Source: Spirosoma spitsbergense DSM 19989
Lineage (GTDB): Bacteria; Bacteroidota; Bacteroidia; Cytophagales; Spirosomataceae
DNA length: 37,441 bases
Direction of reading: 5' to 3'
NCBI RefSeq assembly: GCF_000374085.1
Contig: NZ_KB893589.1
Coordinates: 1 to 37,441 of the forward strand
Shown: positions 23,894 through 32,956 of the stretch, one piece after another
How the letters are laid out: each line of letters begins with the position of its first letter
Numbering within the stretch: position 1 is the first letter of the stretch
Translations under genes and position numbers: made by a program
Notes under the pieces: model-generated
The model's input: only the letters and a program-made list of their open reading frames with translations
What the model was told of the DNA's origin: nothing
Database searches by the model: none

Positions 23894-26800
23894 ATGCGGT
23901 ACGCGCGCACTACGCTTTGCTTCCTGTTGGCCTGTCTGACGCATGTTCAGATAGTTGGTAAGCCAACCCGGTTGAGTAGGCCTGAGCAGGAAGACGAGCC
24001 AATAACGTTTGAGCATTACGGTCAGGAGAGTGGTCTGTCGCAGGGGACCATCAATGCGGTTACGGCCTATGATGGCTTCCGGTGGTTTGCTACGCAGGAT
24101 GGACTTAATCGGTTCGATGGCTACGGGTTCAGGGTGTACCGAATCGGGCAGGGACTGAACAGTAACCTGGTGCAGGCCCTGCTCACCGATTCGCACCAGC
24201 GGCTCTGGATTGGCACGGGAGCCGGGCTGAATCTGTTCGACCGGGCAGGTGGCCGGATACGTGGATTTACGGAAACGTTTGGTATTCGCCACGCGGTCGA
24301 TAGCCTGCCCGTTAACCGCCTGCTGGAAGATAAACGGGGGCGTATCTGGATTCAAACGGTGGCGCAGGGGCTGTTTTGTTTCGACCCGGCCCTGAAAAAA
24401 ATCAGGCAATACTTTCCCGGTATCAATACGATCCACAGTTGTTGCCTGGCCCCCGATGGGCAACTGTGGGTGCTTACATTCAATGAGTTGTACCGCTACG
24501 ATACCGAACGGGCTACTTTTGTGGCTGTCCCCATTCGTCAGCGCCTGACAACGGCATCCCTGTTTCAAAACCTCCTGTTCGACAAACGCGGAAATCTGTG
24601 GATGGGTACCGCCGATGATGGGGCCTTCCGGCTGGAAAATCCCGCCAGCCCGTTGGGTCACGTTACGCACTATGTACAGGGAGGTACGGCGCGGCACCTG
24701 AGCGGCAATGATGTAGAGTCGTTGCTGTGCGACAAAACCGGCAACGTCTGGATTGGCACCCGCACGGGCGGTATAGCCATTTACCACCCTGAAACCGATC
24801 AGTTTACCTACGTTCGTCACTCAGCGCTCAATCGCCGGAGTCTGCGCGAAAACTTCGTATGGCTCCTTTATCAGGATCAGCAGGACATTGTCTGGGTGGG
24901 GAGTAGTAGCCAGGGTATCGACAAATATGACCCCAACCGACTTCCGTTCGGGCTGATTCAGCAACAGGCCGACAATCCGGCGCAGGGCCTGCCCGATAAC
25001 GTGGTTTTCCGGCTATTGGGCCTGGGAAACCAACTGTACATTGGCACCGAAGCCGGTGGATTTGCCCGCTATTCGATACCGGACGGTGCCATCACGTCGT
25101 TTCCTGAAACGGCTGTCCCATCGGCTAGCGCTATGCACGGTGAGGTGCGGGTAATCAACGCCGATTCTAACGGCAACCTGTGGTTTGCTAACTGGCACGA
25201 ACTAACACAGTATGACCCCCGCCAAAACAGGGCTCATGTGTACCCGATGCCGGGGCCGCGTAAACAAAAATATATCTTCGCAGCCCACATGCTCAGCGAT
25301 ACCAACGGACGAACCAGCGAAATCTGGGTAGCGGGTGACGGTGGGTTAATGCGCTTCGACTGGCTAGCGAAGCGGTGGAAAGGCTGGCAGGATTTGCCCG
25401 CTGTCGCGGCTATTTCGGCCTATTATATTCGACTGGTCTATCAGCAGGAGCGGGATATCGTGTGGTTCGGGACGCTGGGAAACGGGCTGCTTCGCTACAA
25501 CCGCCGTACGCAGCAACTCAACGCATTCGGGCCTGCCAACGGACTGGCCTGTCTTAATATTCGCTCGGTGTTGCAGGATGGCTGTACCCTCTGGGTTGGT
25601 ACCGATTGTGGCCTGTTTGTACTTGATCTGACCCGCAATGTGGTTACACGCCAGTATACGAGCAGCAAGGGGCCGATGGCGTTTCGGTTGCCCAACGATG
25701 TGATTTACGGTATTCTGAAAGACAATGAGGGGTATTTGTGGCTAAGCAGCAATCAGGGGCTAACCCGCTTCTCGCCCACGAAGGGCGTGCTCAAAAACTA
25801 TGACGTGTCGGATGGGCTGCAAAGCAATGAGTTCAATACCAATGTGGCTTACAAACATGCCGACGGTACGCTGTTTTTTGGCGGTGTCAATGGCGTTACG
25901 TACGTCAGAACCGGGCAGATGCAGCGAAATGCGTTTGTGCCGCCGATTCGTATCACCGCCCTTACCGTGCTGGACAGTGCTTACAATCCGAACCAGACAC
26001 GCCTGACGCTCAACCCCGACCAGAATTTTATTGAGTTTTCCTTTGCGGCCCTCAATTTCTCTAACTCACAAAAAAATCGCTATCAGTACAAACTCGAGGG
26101 CATTGATGCGTCCTGGGTGCAGGCTCAGCATCGCCGAACGGCCAACTACACCAACCTGCCACCGGGCAACTATGTGTTTCGGGTGAAAGGCAGTAACGAC
26201 GATGGCCTTTGGAATGAGCAGGGCACTCTGGTGAACATCCTGATTAAGCCGCCCTTCTGGGCGACACTCTGGTTTCGGATAGCCATGCTCATGCTGCTGG
26301 CAGGAGGGCTGTATGGCGGCTACCTGTACCGGATTGCTACGCTAAAAAACCGACAGGCCCACGAGTTGAGCGTAGCCATCCGAACGCAGGAACTTGAACG
26401 GCACCGGTTTTCCAAAGAACTGCACGATGGCGTAGGGGCCAACCTGGCTGTGCTGAAAATGTATCTCTCGTCGCTCGGCTCGCCCAACGTAACCGTTGAT
26501 GATGTCAGGAATCGTTCCCTGTCCGTGCTTAAATCATCCATTGCGGATATACGCAGCATCATTCATGATACGCATCCGCGCAGTCTGGCCGAGTTTGGGC
26601 TGGTTCATACAATTGATGATGTGGTGGCATTGATGAATGAGAGCCACCAGCTGAACGTAATGTTTACCTGCCGACAGGTGCCGCAGAAACTACCCGAAAG
26701 CATCGAAATCAATATGTTTCGGATTGTGCAGGAATTGCTCCAGAACGCGGCCAAACACGCTGAGGCTACCCACGTTCTGCTCAGTCTGAATTATGAAGCC

Positions 26801-26989
26801 GATACCCTGTCGCTGACCTATAGCGATGATGGGCACGGCTTCGACCCTACACGCGTCCACAATCACTCATTGGCGGGCAATGGTTTAATCAATATCAACC
26901 AGCGGGTCATGCTCGTGAAAGGTACTTATCAGCTGACGTCGGCCGACAACAAGGGGACAGCCATCCGGATATCCGTTCCGGTTGCCTGA
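23894..26989 (+). CDS. Propeller-type sensor histidine kinase (Reg_prop, Y_Y_Y, HisKA_3, HATPase_c)
   Basis: A 1031-residue membrane sensor. A signal peptide (TTLCFLLACLTHVQIVG) is followed by about 14 two-component-regulator propeller repeats of the LWxGT-xxGLxxF type (for example LWIGTGAGLNLF and VWIGTRTGGIAIY). These should build two seven-bladed propellers in the periplasm. A Y_Y_Y domain follows at about 715-790 (YQYKLEGIDASW, LPPGNYVFRVKGSN) and one membrane helix at about 793-815. The cytoplasmic part has the HisKA_3 phosphorylation site ELHDGVGANL (H844) and a HATPase_c domain with N951 (LLQNAAKHA), DDGHGFD and GNGL. It lacks the receiver and AraC-type output of hybrid sensors, so it needs a separate NarL/LuxR-type regulator, and none is in the window. 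Propeller sensors often detect glycans; the ligand here is unknown. Confidence 0.94.
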   Translation: MRYARTTLCFLLACLTHVQIVGKPTRLSRPEQEDEPITFEHYGQESGLSQGTINAVTAYDGFRWFATQDGLNRFDGYGFRVYRIGQGLNSNLVQALLTDSHQRLWIGTGAGLNLFDRAGGRIRGFTETFGIRHAVDSLPVNRLLEDKRGRIWIQTVAQGLFCFDPALKKIRQYFPGINTIHSCCLAPDGQLWVLTFNELYRYDTERATFVAVPIRQRLTTASLFQNLLFDKRGNLWMGTADDGAFRLENPASPLGHVTHYVQGGTARHLSGNDVESLLCDKTGNVWIGTRTGGIAIYHPETDQFTYVRHSALNRRSLRENFVWLLYQDQQDIVWVGSSSQGIDKYDPNRLPFGLIQQQADNPAQGLPDNVVFRLLGLGNQLYIGTEAGGFARYSIPDGAITSFPETAVPSASAMHGEVRVINADSNGNLWFANWHELTQYDPRQNRAHVYPMPGPRKQKYIFAAHMLSDTNGRTSEIWVAGDGGLMRFDWLAKRWKGWQDLPAVAAISAYYIRLVYQQERDIVWFGTLGNGLLRYNRRTQQLNAFGPANGLACLNIRSVLQDGCTLWVGTDCGLFVLDLTRNVVTRQYTSSKGPMAFRLPNDVIYGILKDNEGYLWLSSNQGLTRFSPTKGVLKNYDVSDGLQSNEFNTNVAYKHADGTLFFGGVNGVTYVRTGQMQRNAFVPPIRITALTVLDSAYNPNQTRLTLNPDQNFIEFSFAALNFSNSQKNRYQYKLEGIDASWVQAQHRRTANYTNLPPGNYVFRVKGSNDDGLWNEQGTLVNILIKPPFWATLWFRIAMLMLLAGGLYGGYLYRIATLKNRQAHELSVAIRTQELERHRFSKELHDGVGANLAVLKMYLSSLGSPNVTVDDVRNRSLSVLKSSIADIRSIIHDTHPRSLAEFGLVHTIDDVVALMNESHQLNVMFTCRQVPQKLPESIEINMFRIVQELLQNAAKHAEATHVLLSLNYEADTLSLTYSDDGHGFDPTRVHNHSLAGNGLININQRVMLVKGTYQLTSADNKGTAIRISVPVA

Positions 26990-27006
26990 CCGGGAAGCAC
27001 GTCAAT

Positions 27007-27061
27007 TCGTGTATGAACACTTAGCCGGGTTTGGTCGTTTACTAGCCCAACACATACACGA
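27007..27061. repeat. 9-bp inverted repeat upstream of the LEA-like gene
   Basis: TCGTGTATG (27007-27015) pairs exactly with CATACACGA (27053-27061) across a 37-nt loop. It fills most of the gap between the kinase stop and the LEA-like start and ends 9 bp before the start codon. It may be a leader hairpin for the following gene. Confidence 0.5.
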
Positions 27062-27070
27062 CACTACCCA

Positions 27071-27982
27071 ATGAAGAAAGGCTGGATTATTGCGCTCGGA
27101 TTGCTGTTTGTCGGTATCCTTGGTGCCTACATGTATTATAGCCGGTTAAAAAGTAACGCCGAAGCAGAAAGGGGTGCTTACGATGGAACCCTTAAACCAC
27201 GCGTGGAACTAAGCCGGTTTGACTTTGAGAACATCACCGACGATGAGATTTCGATGAACATGTACATCCTCCTCGACAATCCGCTTCCCATTGCATTGAA
27301 GGGCAGTAATGTGAACTACTCGTTCTATATCAATGATCAGGAACTGGTTAAGGAATCGTACGAGAAGGTGGTGACCGTAAACGCCGAAGACAGCACTACT
27401 CTGGCGCTGCCCGCCAAACTGAAAGCGAAAAAAATGACTGCCCTGCTCGAAGACCTCGACCGGCGCAAGGTCGATAGTGCCGACTACCGGCTTCGTATTT
27501 CGTTCGATACGGATGTGCCGATTCTGGGTGAAAGGAAAATCAACATCGACCAGACCCGCCGACTGCCTACCTACCACGTTCCGCAGTTTAAGGTAGAGGA
27601 TATCGATTACGGCAAACTGAGTCTGAAAGCGATGGATGTAGCGGCAAAAGTCAATATCATTAACAGGAATAAGTTTCCCTACAACATTACCGATACGCAT
27701 TATACCGTGGTTATTGATGGGAAAGAAATTGCCGAAGGGGTGCAGGCTGAGCCAATTCTGGTAAAGAAAGAAGCGACGACACCCGTGGTGTTTCCGGTAA
27801 CCGTGAAGCCAGGCAAAGCCCTTGGATTACTGCCCAAAGCCCTGTTCGACAAGAAAGACACCCCGTATGCGATCACCTTCCGGTGTAAAATTCTCGACAA
27901 GAACAACAACCCCATGTTCCAGCACAGCAAGTTTGTAACGACCATAAAAGGAACGCTGCTGGATTTTAAAAAGAACAAGTAA
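27071..27982 (+). CDS. Membrane-anchored LEA type 2 (WHy-domain) protein
   Basis: A 303-residue protein with an N-terminal membrane anchor (WIIALGLLFVGILGAYMYY) and two consecutive LEA14-like beta-sandwich domains. The first (about 45-160) begins VELSRFDFENITDDEISMNM and continues ILLDNPLPIAL. The second (about 170-295) begins FKVEDIDYGKLSLKAMDVAA and contains NIINRNKFPYNI. The 'v.N.NP.P' pattern after each start is typical of the WHy/LEA_2 family, linked to desiccation and stress tolerance in plants and to lipid or membrane contact in bacteria. It lies 21 bp upstream of a flavin disulfide reductase gene, so co-transcription is likely. The molecular role is not known. Confidence 0.85.
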   Translation: MKKGWIIALGLLFVGILGAYMYYSRLKSNAEAERGAYDGTLKPRVELSRFDFENITDDEISMNMYILLDNPLPIALKGSNVNYSFYINDQELVKESYEKVVTVNAEDSTTLALPAKLKAKKMTALLEDLDRRKVDSADYRLRISFDTDVPILGERKINIDQTRRLPTYHVPQFKVEDIDYGKLSLKAMDVAAKVNIINRNKFPYNITDTHYTVVIDGKEIAEGVQAEPILVKKEATTPVVFPVTVKPGKALGLLPKALFDKKDTPYAITFRCKILDKNNNPMFQHSKFVTTIKGTLLDFKKNK

Positions 27983-28003
27983 GCGGCACAACTGACTAAC
28001 TAC

Positions 28004-29485
28004 ATGAAACAGTACGACGTACTCGTTATTGGTGCCGGATCGGCCGGGCTCAGCGTAGGTATATCCATGAAACGTCTCGGTTTTACCGTGCTGATCGTAG
28101 AAAAAAACGATCACCGAATTGGGGGCGACTGCCTGAACGATGGTTGTGTGCCGAGCAAGGCCCTCATTTACGTTAGTAAACAGGTCCACCATGCCCGGAG
28201 CGTAGACCGGTTCGGCGTGAAAGCTGCCGGGGCCGTTGATATGGCGGAGGTGATGCAGTACGTTCGGGAGCGGCAGGACATTATCCGGGCGCACGAAAAC
28301 GACCGCTATCTGCGCGAAACGGAAGGGATCGACGTCGCGCTGGGGGTAGCGCACTTTGTGGGCGAAACCGAGGTTGAAGTGGTGCTCAATGACGGGGAAA
28401 CGATGCGGGCGACGGCCAAAAATATCGTGCTCTGCACGGGTTCCCTACCCCGTCAGCTGGAGGCCGAAGGGCTGGATGCCGTAGCGAAAGTGCCGGGTAA
28501 ACTGCATACCAACCAAACCATTTTTTCGCTGAAAACCCTGCCCAAACGACTTCTGATTGTGGGCGCGGGACCTATTGGTATCGAGATGGCCCAGGCGTTC
28601 GGGCGGTTAGGCAGTGCCGTAACCGTGGTAGGAACCGAGGAGCGTATTCTGGACAAAGAACTGCCGGAGGTATCGGAACTGCTGAAAAAGCAGTTGGAAA
28701 AAGAAGGAATCACGTTTAAGCTAAAGCGGAAAGTTACCGCCTTCCCTGATGTAAATACGGCGGAGATGAAGGCCGGAAACGGCCATACGGATACCATTCC
28801 GTTCGACGTGGTGCTGGTAGCCATTGGGCGCACGTTTCAGTATGACGCACTGAACCTGCCCGTTGCCGGTATCGAGCTGTATGATAGAGGTCGCCTTACA
28901 CTCAACGACTACCTACAGACCACCAACAAACACGTTTTTGCCGTTGGCGACGCAGCCGCCGGAGCACCGGCCGGGCAACGCCTGTTCTCACACGGGGCCG
29001 AACTACAGGCATCCATTGTGGTCGGTAATTTCATAACGCCCGGCGTGTTCGGGAAAAAACTTACGTACGACCATTTTTCGTGGGTCACGTTCACCGATCC
29101 CGAAGTGGCCACATTCGGTTTTTCGGAAGAAGACCTGAAAACACGCGGGAAAGAGTATGAACGCATCGAGTATGATTTCGCCCGCGACGACCGGGCTGTC
29201 ATTGAAGACTACGAATACGCCCGGATGATTTTATTTGTCAGTCCATCGGGCATAAATCCCTTCGGCCCGAAAATTTTAGGGGGCACTATTATTGCACCAA
29301 AGGCGGGTGAGTTGATTCAGGAGCTTATCCTGGCGCAGCAAAAAGGCCTGACAGCGGGGGATTTCTTCAACAAGACGTACCCATACCCAACGGCCAGTCG
29401 GGTCAATAAATCCATCTGGGTCGATAAGATTGGCGGCCACCTGCCTGACCTCGTCAAGAAAGGAGCTAAGTGGCTGTACGAGTGA
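28004..29485 (+). CDS. Class I flavin disulfide reductase (MerA/Lpd-like), non-canonical C-terminus
   Basis: An FAD- and NAD(P)H-binding oxidoreductase of the dihydrolipoamide dehydrogenase/mercuric reductase superfamily. It has the FAD motif GAGSAG (10-15), the redox-active pair GGDCLNDGCVPSK (C43, C48), an NAD(P) motif VGAGPIGIEMAQAFGRLGS and the second FAD contact VFAVGDAAAG. The C-terminal dimer domain has YPYPTASR (459-466) where lipoamide dehydrogenase has HxHPTxxE. The catalytic His is replaced by Y461 and the Glu by R466. It is therefore unlikely to be a true lipoamide dehydrogenase, and it lacks the MerA C-terminal Cys pair. The real substrate is unknown. The length of 493 is normal. 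It lies downstream of the LEA-like gene with a 21-bp gap. Confidence 0.9.
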   Translation: MKQYDVLVIGAGSAGLSVGISMKRLGFTVLIVEKNDHRIGGDCLNDGCVPSKALIYVSKQVHHARSVDRFGVKAAGAVDMAEVMQYVRERQDIIRAHENDRYLRETEGIDVALGVAHFVGETEVEVVLNDGETMRATAKNIVLCTGSLPRQLEAEGLDAVAKVPGKLHTNQTIFSLKTLPKRLLIVGAGPIGIEMAQAFGRLGSAVTVVGTEERILDKELPEVSELLKKQLEKEGITFKLKRKVTAFPDVNTAEMKAGNGHTDTIPFDVVLVAIGRTFQYDALNLPVAGIELYDRGRLTLNDYLQTTNKHVFAVGDAAAGAPAGQRLFSHGAELQASIVVGNFITPGVFGKKLTYDHFSWVTFTDPEVATFGFSEEDLKTRGKEYERIEYDFARDDRAVIEDYEYARMILFVSPSGINPFGPKILGGTIIAPKAGELIQELILAQQKGLTAGDFFNKTYPYPTASRVNKSIWVDKIGGHLPDLVKKGAKWLYE

Positions 29486-29521
29486 GCCTAAGAGTGGCTG
29501 ATTTACCGTATGAATAAAAAG

Positions 29522-29550
29522 AGATGGCCCATTTATAGAACGGGCCATCT
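29522..29550. terminator. Hairpin after the flavin reductase gene
   Basis: AGATGGCCC (29522-29530) pairs with GGGCCATCT (29542-29550). It lies 36 bp past the stop codon. The U-rich tail is on the minus-strand side (TTTTTATT), not after the plus-strand stem, so strength for this gene is uncertain. Confidence 0.6.
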
Positions 29551-29580
29551 GCCGGACTCACCTAATTAACAAAACCCATA

Positions 29581-29621
29581 ACAGTACCCATCCATAGACT
29601 CATTCTTTGGATGGGTACTGT
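29581..29621. terminator. Second hairpin in the flavin reductase-kup gap
   Basis: ACAGTACCCATCC (29581-29593) and GGATGGGTACTGT (29609-29621) form a perfect 13-bp stem with a 15-nt loop. A tract of A residues follows at 29632-29639. It may end transcription or protect a 3' end. Confidence 0.55.
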
Positions 29622-29680
29622 ACATACGTTCAAAAAAAAGGTCTGGTTTTATTTCGTCAGTGAGTCTACAGGCAAGTATG

Positions 29681-29709
29681 GCCCGATTAGTGCGTTTTTT
29701 TGCACGGGC
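29681..29709. promoter_or_regulatory. Bulged hairpin upstream of kup
   Basis: GCCC...GTGC pairs with GCAC-GGGC around a U-rich loop, leaving a bulge at ATTA. It lies upstream of the candidate -7 site at 29751, so it would be outside a transcript starting there. Function is unknown; part of the 317-bp gap before kup, which otherwise contains no gene. Confidence 0.3.
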
Positions 29710-29750
29710 AACTTTAGGGCAGGGCAGGAATAACTATTCCAAACATAGGC

Positions 29751-29758
29751 TATCTTTG
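29751..29758 (+). promoter_or_regulatory. Candidate Bacteroidota -7 element for kup
   Basis: TATCTTTG matches TAnnTTTG exactly and lies 44 bp upstream of the kup start codon. A convincing -33 TTTG was not found at the usual distance. Confidence 0.5.
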
Positions 29759-29802
29759 CGCCGTTTTTACCCGCCCAAAAGTAAGTAGGCTCAAGCCTGG
29801 AT

Positions 29803-31755
29803 ATGGAAGACAAGAAACATTTGGATGCCGTTTCGGCTGCTGGTTTGCTGGTAGCAATGGGTATTATATATGGCGACATTGGTACGTCGCCCCTGTATAC
29901 GTTACGGGCCATTATCGGGCCGGACAACATAATTCGGGCCGATGTTATAAGGGGTGCATTATCCTGCGTTTTATGGACACTCACCCTGCAAACGTCGGTT
30001 AAGTACGTAATCCTGATTTTACGGGCCGACAACCGGGGAGAAGGGGGAATTTTTGCGCTCTACGCCCTCGTACGCAGGCATGCCCGCTGGTTGACGCTTC
30101 CGGCTATTATTGGGGGAGCTGCCCTGCTGGCCGATGGGATTATTACGCCCCCCATTTCGGTTTCGTCGGCGGTGGAAGGGCTGCGGCTGATTTATCCATC
30201 CATTACGGATTTTCAGATTATCGAGATTGTCATTGCCATTCTAACCATCCTGTTTCTGATTCAGGCCTTCGGAACCAACGTGGTTGGTACGGCTTTTGGG
30301 CCCATTATGCTGGTATGGTTTGTGATGCTGGCTACGCTGGGTATTATTCAGATTGCCCACGCGCCGGGTGTACTGGCCGCCATAAACCCGTATTATGCCT
30401 GGTGGTTACTGGTTAAATATCCGGGGGGATTCTGGCTGTTGGGTTCCGTTTTTTTGTGCACAACGGGTGCCGAAGCCCTTTATTCCGACATGGGTCACTG
30501 TGGTCGGTCCAATATTCGGGTGAGCTGGGTTTTTGTTAAAACCTGTCTGTTGCTCAACTACTTCGGGCAGGGTGCCTGGTTACTTGGTATTCAGGGCCAG
30601 ACGCTGAAAGAGCGTATCCCCTTTTATGAGGTGATGCCGCCCTGGTTCCTGACCATTGGTATCAGCATTGCCACGGCTGCCACCGTTATTGCCAGTCAGG
30701 CCCTCATCAGTGGTTCCTTTACCCTCATCAGCGAAGCCATCCGGCTCAACTTCTGGCCAAAGGTGCGGTTGCGTTATCCGAGTGTTCAGAAAGGTCAACT
30801 GTACGTGCCCAGCGTTAATATGCTCCTCTGGGCGGGTTGCGTGGGGGTAGTGTTGTACTTTCAGAAGTCGTCGAATATGGAGGCTGCCTACGGTCTGGCC
30901 ATTACGCTAACGATGCTGATGACCACCATGCTGATGTCCTATTATCTGTATACGCACAAGTATCAGGCGTGGTGGGTGGTGCTCTTTCTGACGGTTTATC
31001 TGGGTATCGAAGGGTCTTTTCTGATTGCCAATCTCATCAAGTTTCCACATGGCGGCTGGGTATCCATGTTAATTGGGGTTACCATTGCCGGGGTGATGTA
31101 CATCTGGCTACAGGCTTTTCAGATTAAGCTACGCCTGACGGAATACGTTCGTATCGACCAGTATACCCAGGCCATTAAAGAACTCAGTCGGGATATCAGC
31201 ATTCCCAAATATGCCACGCACATTGTGTTTATGAGCAACGCGGCCCGGCAGTCGGAAATAGAATCGAAAATAATTTACTCCATCTTCCAGAAACGCCCCA
31301 AACGGGCCGATATCTACTGGTTTGTACACGTCGATACCACTGATGACCCGTACACGATGGAGTACAAAGTAAATACCATTGCCCCCGACGATGCCTACAA
31401 AGTGACGTTTAAACTGGGCTTTCGGGTGGAGCAGCGCATCAACCTGTTCTTCCGAAAAGTGATTGAAGACATGGTGAAAAACAAAGAAGTGGACATCACC
31501 AGCCGCTACGAATCGCTCAGCCGTCAGAACGTGATTGGGGATTTTCGCTTTGTAGTTCTGGAGAAATTTCTGTCTTTCGAGAATGAACTACCCACTCGCG
31601 AGCGAATTATCATGAATATTTATTTTAGTATCAAGAGCTTCACTACGCCCGAAGACCGCTGGTTCGGACTGGACAGCAGTTCGGTGAAAATAGAGAAAGT
31701 ACCCCTGGTCATCCGCCCGGTCGAAAACGTACAGTTGAAACGCATTACAACCTAA
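29803..31755 (+). CDS. kup: Kup family potassium uptake protein
   Basis: A 650-residue K+/H+ symporter of the KUP/HAK/KT family. The first helix carries the hallmark GDIGTSPLYT (24-33). About 12 membrane helices extend to about residue 450, with the conserved ADGIITPPISVSSAVEG, TTGAEALYSDMGHCG, and QALISGSFTLI stretches. The cytoplasmic C-terminal domain (YTQAIKELSRDISIPKYATH onward) is present and complete. The start at 29803 gives the expected short N-terminus. It stands alone on its strand between hairpins. No riboswitch or regulator was recognised upstream, though a good -7 promoter element lies 44 bp away. Confidence 0.95.
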   Translation: MEDKKHLDAVSAAGLLVAMGIIYGDIGTSPLYTLRAIIGPDNIIRADVIRGALSCVLWTLTLQTSVKYVILILRADNRGEGGIFALYALVRRHARWLTLPAIIGGAALLADGIITPPISVSSAVEGLRLIYPSITDFQIIEIVIAILTILFLIQAFGTNVVGTAFGPIMLVWFVMLATLGIIQIAHAPGVLAAINPYYAWWLLVKYPGGFWLLGSVFLCTTGAEALYSDMGHCGRSNIRVSWVFVKTCLLLNYFGQGAWLLGIQGQTLKERIPFYEVMPPWFLTIGISIATAATVIASQALISGSFTLISEAIRLNFWPKVRLRYPSVQKGQLYVPSVNMLLWAGCVGVVLYFQKSSNMEAAYGLAITLTMLMTTMLMSYYLYTHKYQAWWVVLFLTVYLGIEGSFLIANLIKFPHGGWVSMLIGVTIAGVMYIWLQAFQIKLRLTEYVRIDQYTQAIKELSRDISIPKYATHIVFMSNAARQSEIESKIIYSIFQKRPKRADIYWFVHVDTTDDPYTMEYKVNTIAPDDAYKVTFKLGFRVEQRINLFFRKVIEDMVKNKEVDITSRYESLSRQNVIGDFRFVVLEKFLSFENELPTRERIIMNIYFSIKSFTTPEDRWFGLDSSSVKIEKVPLVIRPVENVQLKRITT

Positions 31756-31757
31756 TT

Positions 31758-31839
31758 AAAGAGCGAAAGTGTGAAAGAGCGAGAGTGCGAAATTAATGCG
31801 CCAATCACTCTTTCATTCTTTCGCTCTTTCGCTCTTTCA
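31758..31839. repeat. Inverted repeat with purine- and pyrimidine-rich arms (second copy)
   Basis: AAAGAGCGAAAG (31758-31769) pairs exactly with CTTTCGCTCTTT (31818-31829); further GAAAGAGCGAGAG and TTCGCTCTTTC units extend both arms. It is built from the same GAAAGAG/CTCTTTC units as 13515-13617. It begins 3 bp after the kup stop and ends 2 bp before the next start codon. Confidence 0.75.
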
Positions 31840-31841
31840 TT

Positions 31842-32903
31842 ATGAAACTTCTCATCACCGGCGGGGCCGGATTCGTTGGTTCGTCACTGGCTATCTCGCT
31901 GAAAAAGAACTATCCAAACTACGAGATTTTTGCGCTCGACAACCTCAAACGGCGTGGGTCGGAACTGAGCCTGTCGCGGCTCAAAGCAGCTGGTATCGAA
32001 TTCCTGCATGGCGACATTCGGAACAAGGAGGATTTTGATGCGCTGCCCGCCGTAGATACCGTTATCGAAGCCTCGGCCGAACCTTCGGTGCTGGCAGGGC
32101 TGGATGGTACGCCCGATTACCTGATCAATACCAACCTGTTTGGTACCGTCAACTGCCTCAATTACGCGTTGAAACACAAGGCTAGTTTCATTTTCCTGTC
32201 GACCAGCCGGGTGTATCCGATCAAAACAATCGAAACCCTCAATTATGCCGAAGCCGACACGCGCTTTGTGCTGACGGATGAGCAGCCCGTGCCGGGGGTA
32301 TCGGCCAAAGGGATTGCCGAAGATTTTCCGCTGACGGGTGCGCGGTCATTGTACGGCACCACCAAACTGGCATCGGAACTGATTATTCAGGAATACAACG
32401 AGTTCTACGGCCTGAAAACGGTCATTAACCGCTGTGGCGTCATTACCGGCCCCTGGCAAATGGGTAAGGTCGATCAGGGCGTCATGGTGCTCTGGATTGC
32501 CAAGCACTACTTTGAGCAGCAACTGGCGTATATCGGCTACGGCGGAACGGGCAAGCAAACCCGCGACATGCTCCACATTGCCGATCTGTACCGCCTGATC
32601 GACTGGCAGCTTCACCACCTCGACCAGGTAAACGGGCAAATCCTGAACGCGGGGGGCGGGGTAGAAAGCAGTGCCTCCCTGCAGGAACTGACCCGGATTT
32701 GTCAGGAAGTGACGGGCAAAACAATCCCGATAAAGCAGGTCACCGAAAACCGGTCGGCCGACATCCGCCTGTACATCACGGACAACACCAACGTAACGAA
32801 GCTAACCGGCTGGAAACCCCAACTGGGCATCCGGGAGATTGTAACCGACATTCACGACTGGCTCAACGAGAACCGGGCCGCCCTGGAACCGATTCTGAAA
32901 TAG
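31842..32903 (+). CDS. NAD-dependent sugar-nucleotide epimerase/dehydratase (CDP-paratose 2-epimerase-like)
   Basis: A 353-residue extended SDR enzyme. The NAD motif is GGAGFVG (7-13) and D33 (IFALDNLKRRG) should contact the adenine ribose. The catalytic residues are near S120-T121-S122 (FLSTSRVYP) with Y171 and K175 (SLYGTTKLASE). The NRCGVITGPWQMGKVDQG segment recalls CDP-paratose/tyvelose 2-epimerases (RfbE), which begin a similar motif after the YxxxK helix. The exact sugar cannot be fixed. No other nucleotide-sugar gene is adjacent, although two glycosyltransferase genes lie at 14577-16673. The start codon abuts the repeat after kup. A strong terminator follows the stop. Confidence 0.87.
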   Translation: MKLLITGGAGFVGSSLAISLKKNYPNYEIFALDNLKRRGSELSLSRLKAAGIEFLHGDIRNKEDFDALPAVDTVIEASAEPSVLAGLDGTPDYLINTNLFGTVNCLNYALKHKASFIFLSTSRVYPIKTIETLNYAEADTRFVLTDEQPVPGVSAKGIAEDFPLTGARSLYGTTKLASELIIQEYNEFYGLKTVINRCGVITGPWQMGKVDQGVMVLWIAKHYFEQQLAYIGYGGTGKQTRDMLHIADLYRLIDWQLHHLDQVNGQILNAGGGVESSASLQELTRICQEVTGKTIPIKQVTENRSADIRLYITDNTNVTKLTGWKPQLGIREIVTDIHDWLNENRAALEPILK

Positions 32904-32918
32904 CCGGTCAATTTCCAG

Positions 32919-32956
32919 AAAAAGCCCTTATCCAGCAGACCGGATAAGGGCTTTTT
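32919..32956 (+). terminator. Rho-independent terminator
   Basis: AAAAAGCCCTTATCC pairs perfectly with GGATAAGGGCTTTTT around an 8-nt loop, followed by TTATT. It begins 15 bp after the epimerase stop codon. Confidence 0.95.

Noticed and set aside
28004..29485. True dihydrolipoamide dehydrogenase (lpdA) or mercuric reductase (merA)
   Set aside because: The C-terminal His-Glu pair of Lpd is replaced by Tyr and Arg, and the C-terminal Cys pair of MerA is absent.
29486..29802. tRNA or known riboswitch before kup
   Set aside because: The hairpins do not form a cloverleaf and I could not match a known riboswitch core.
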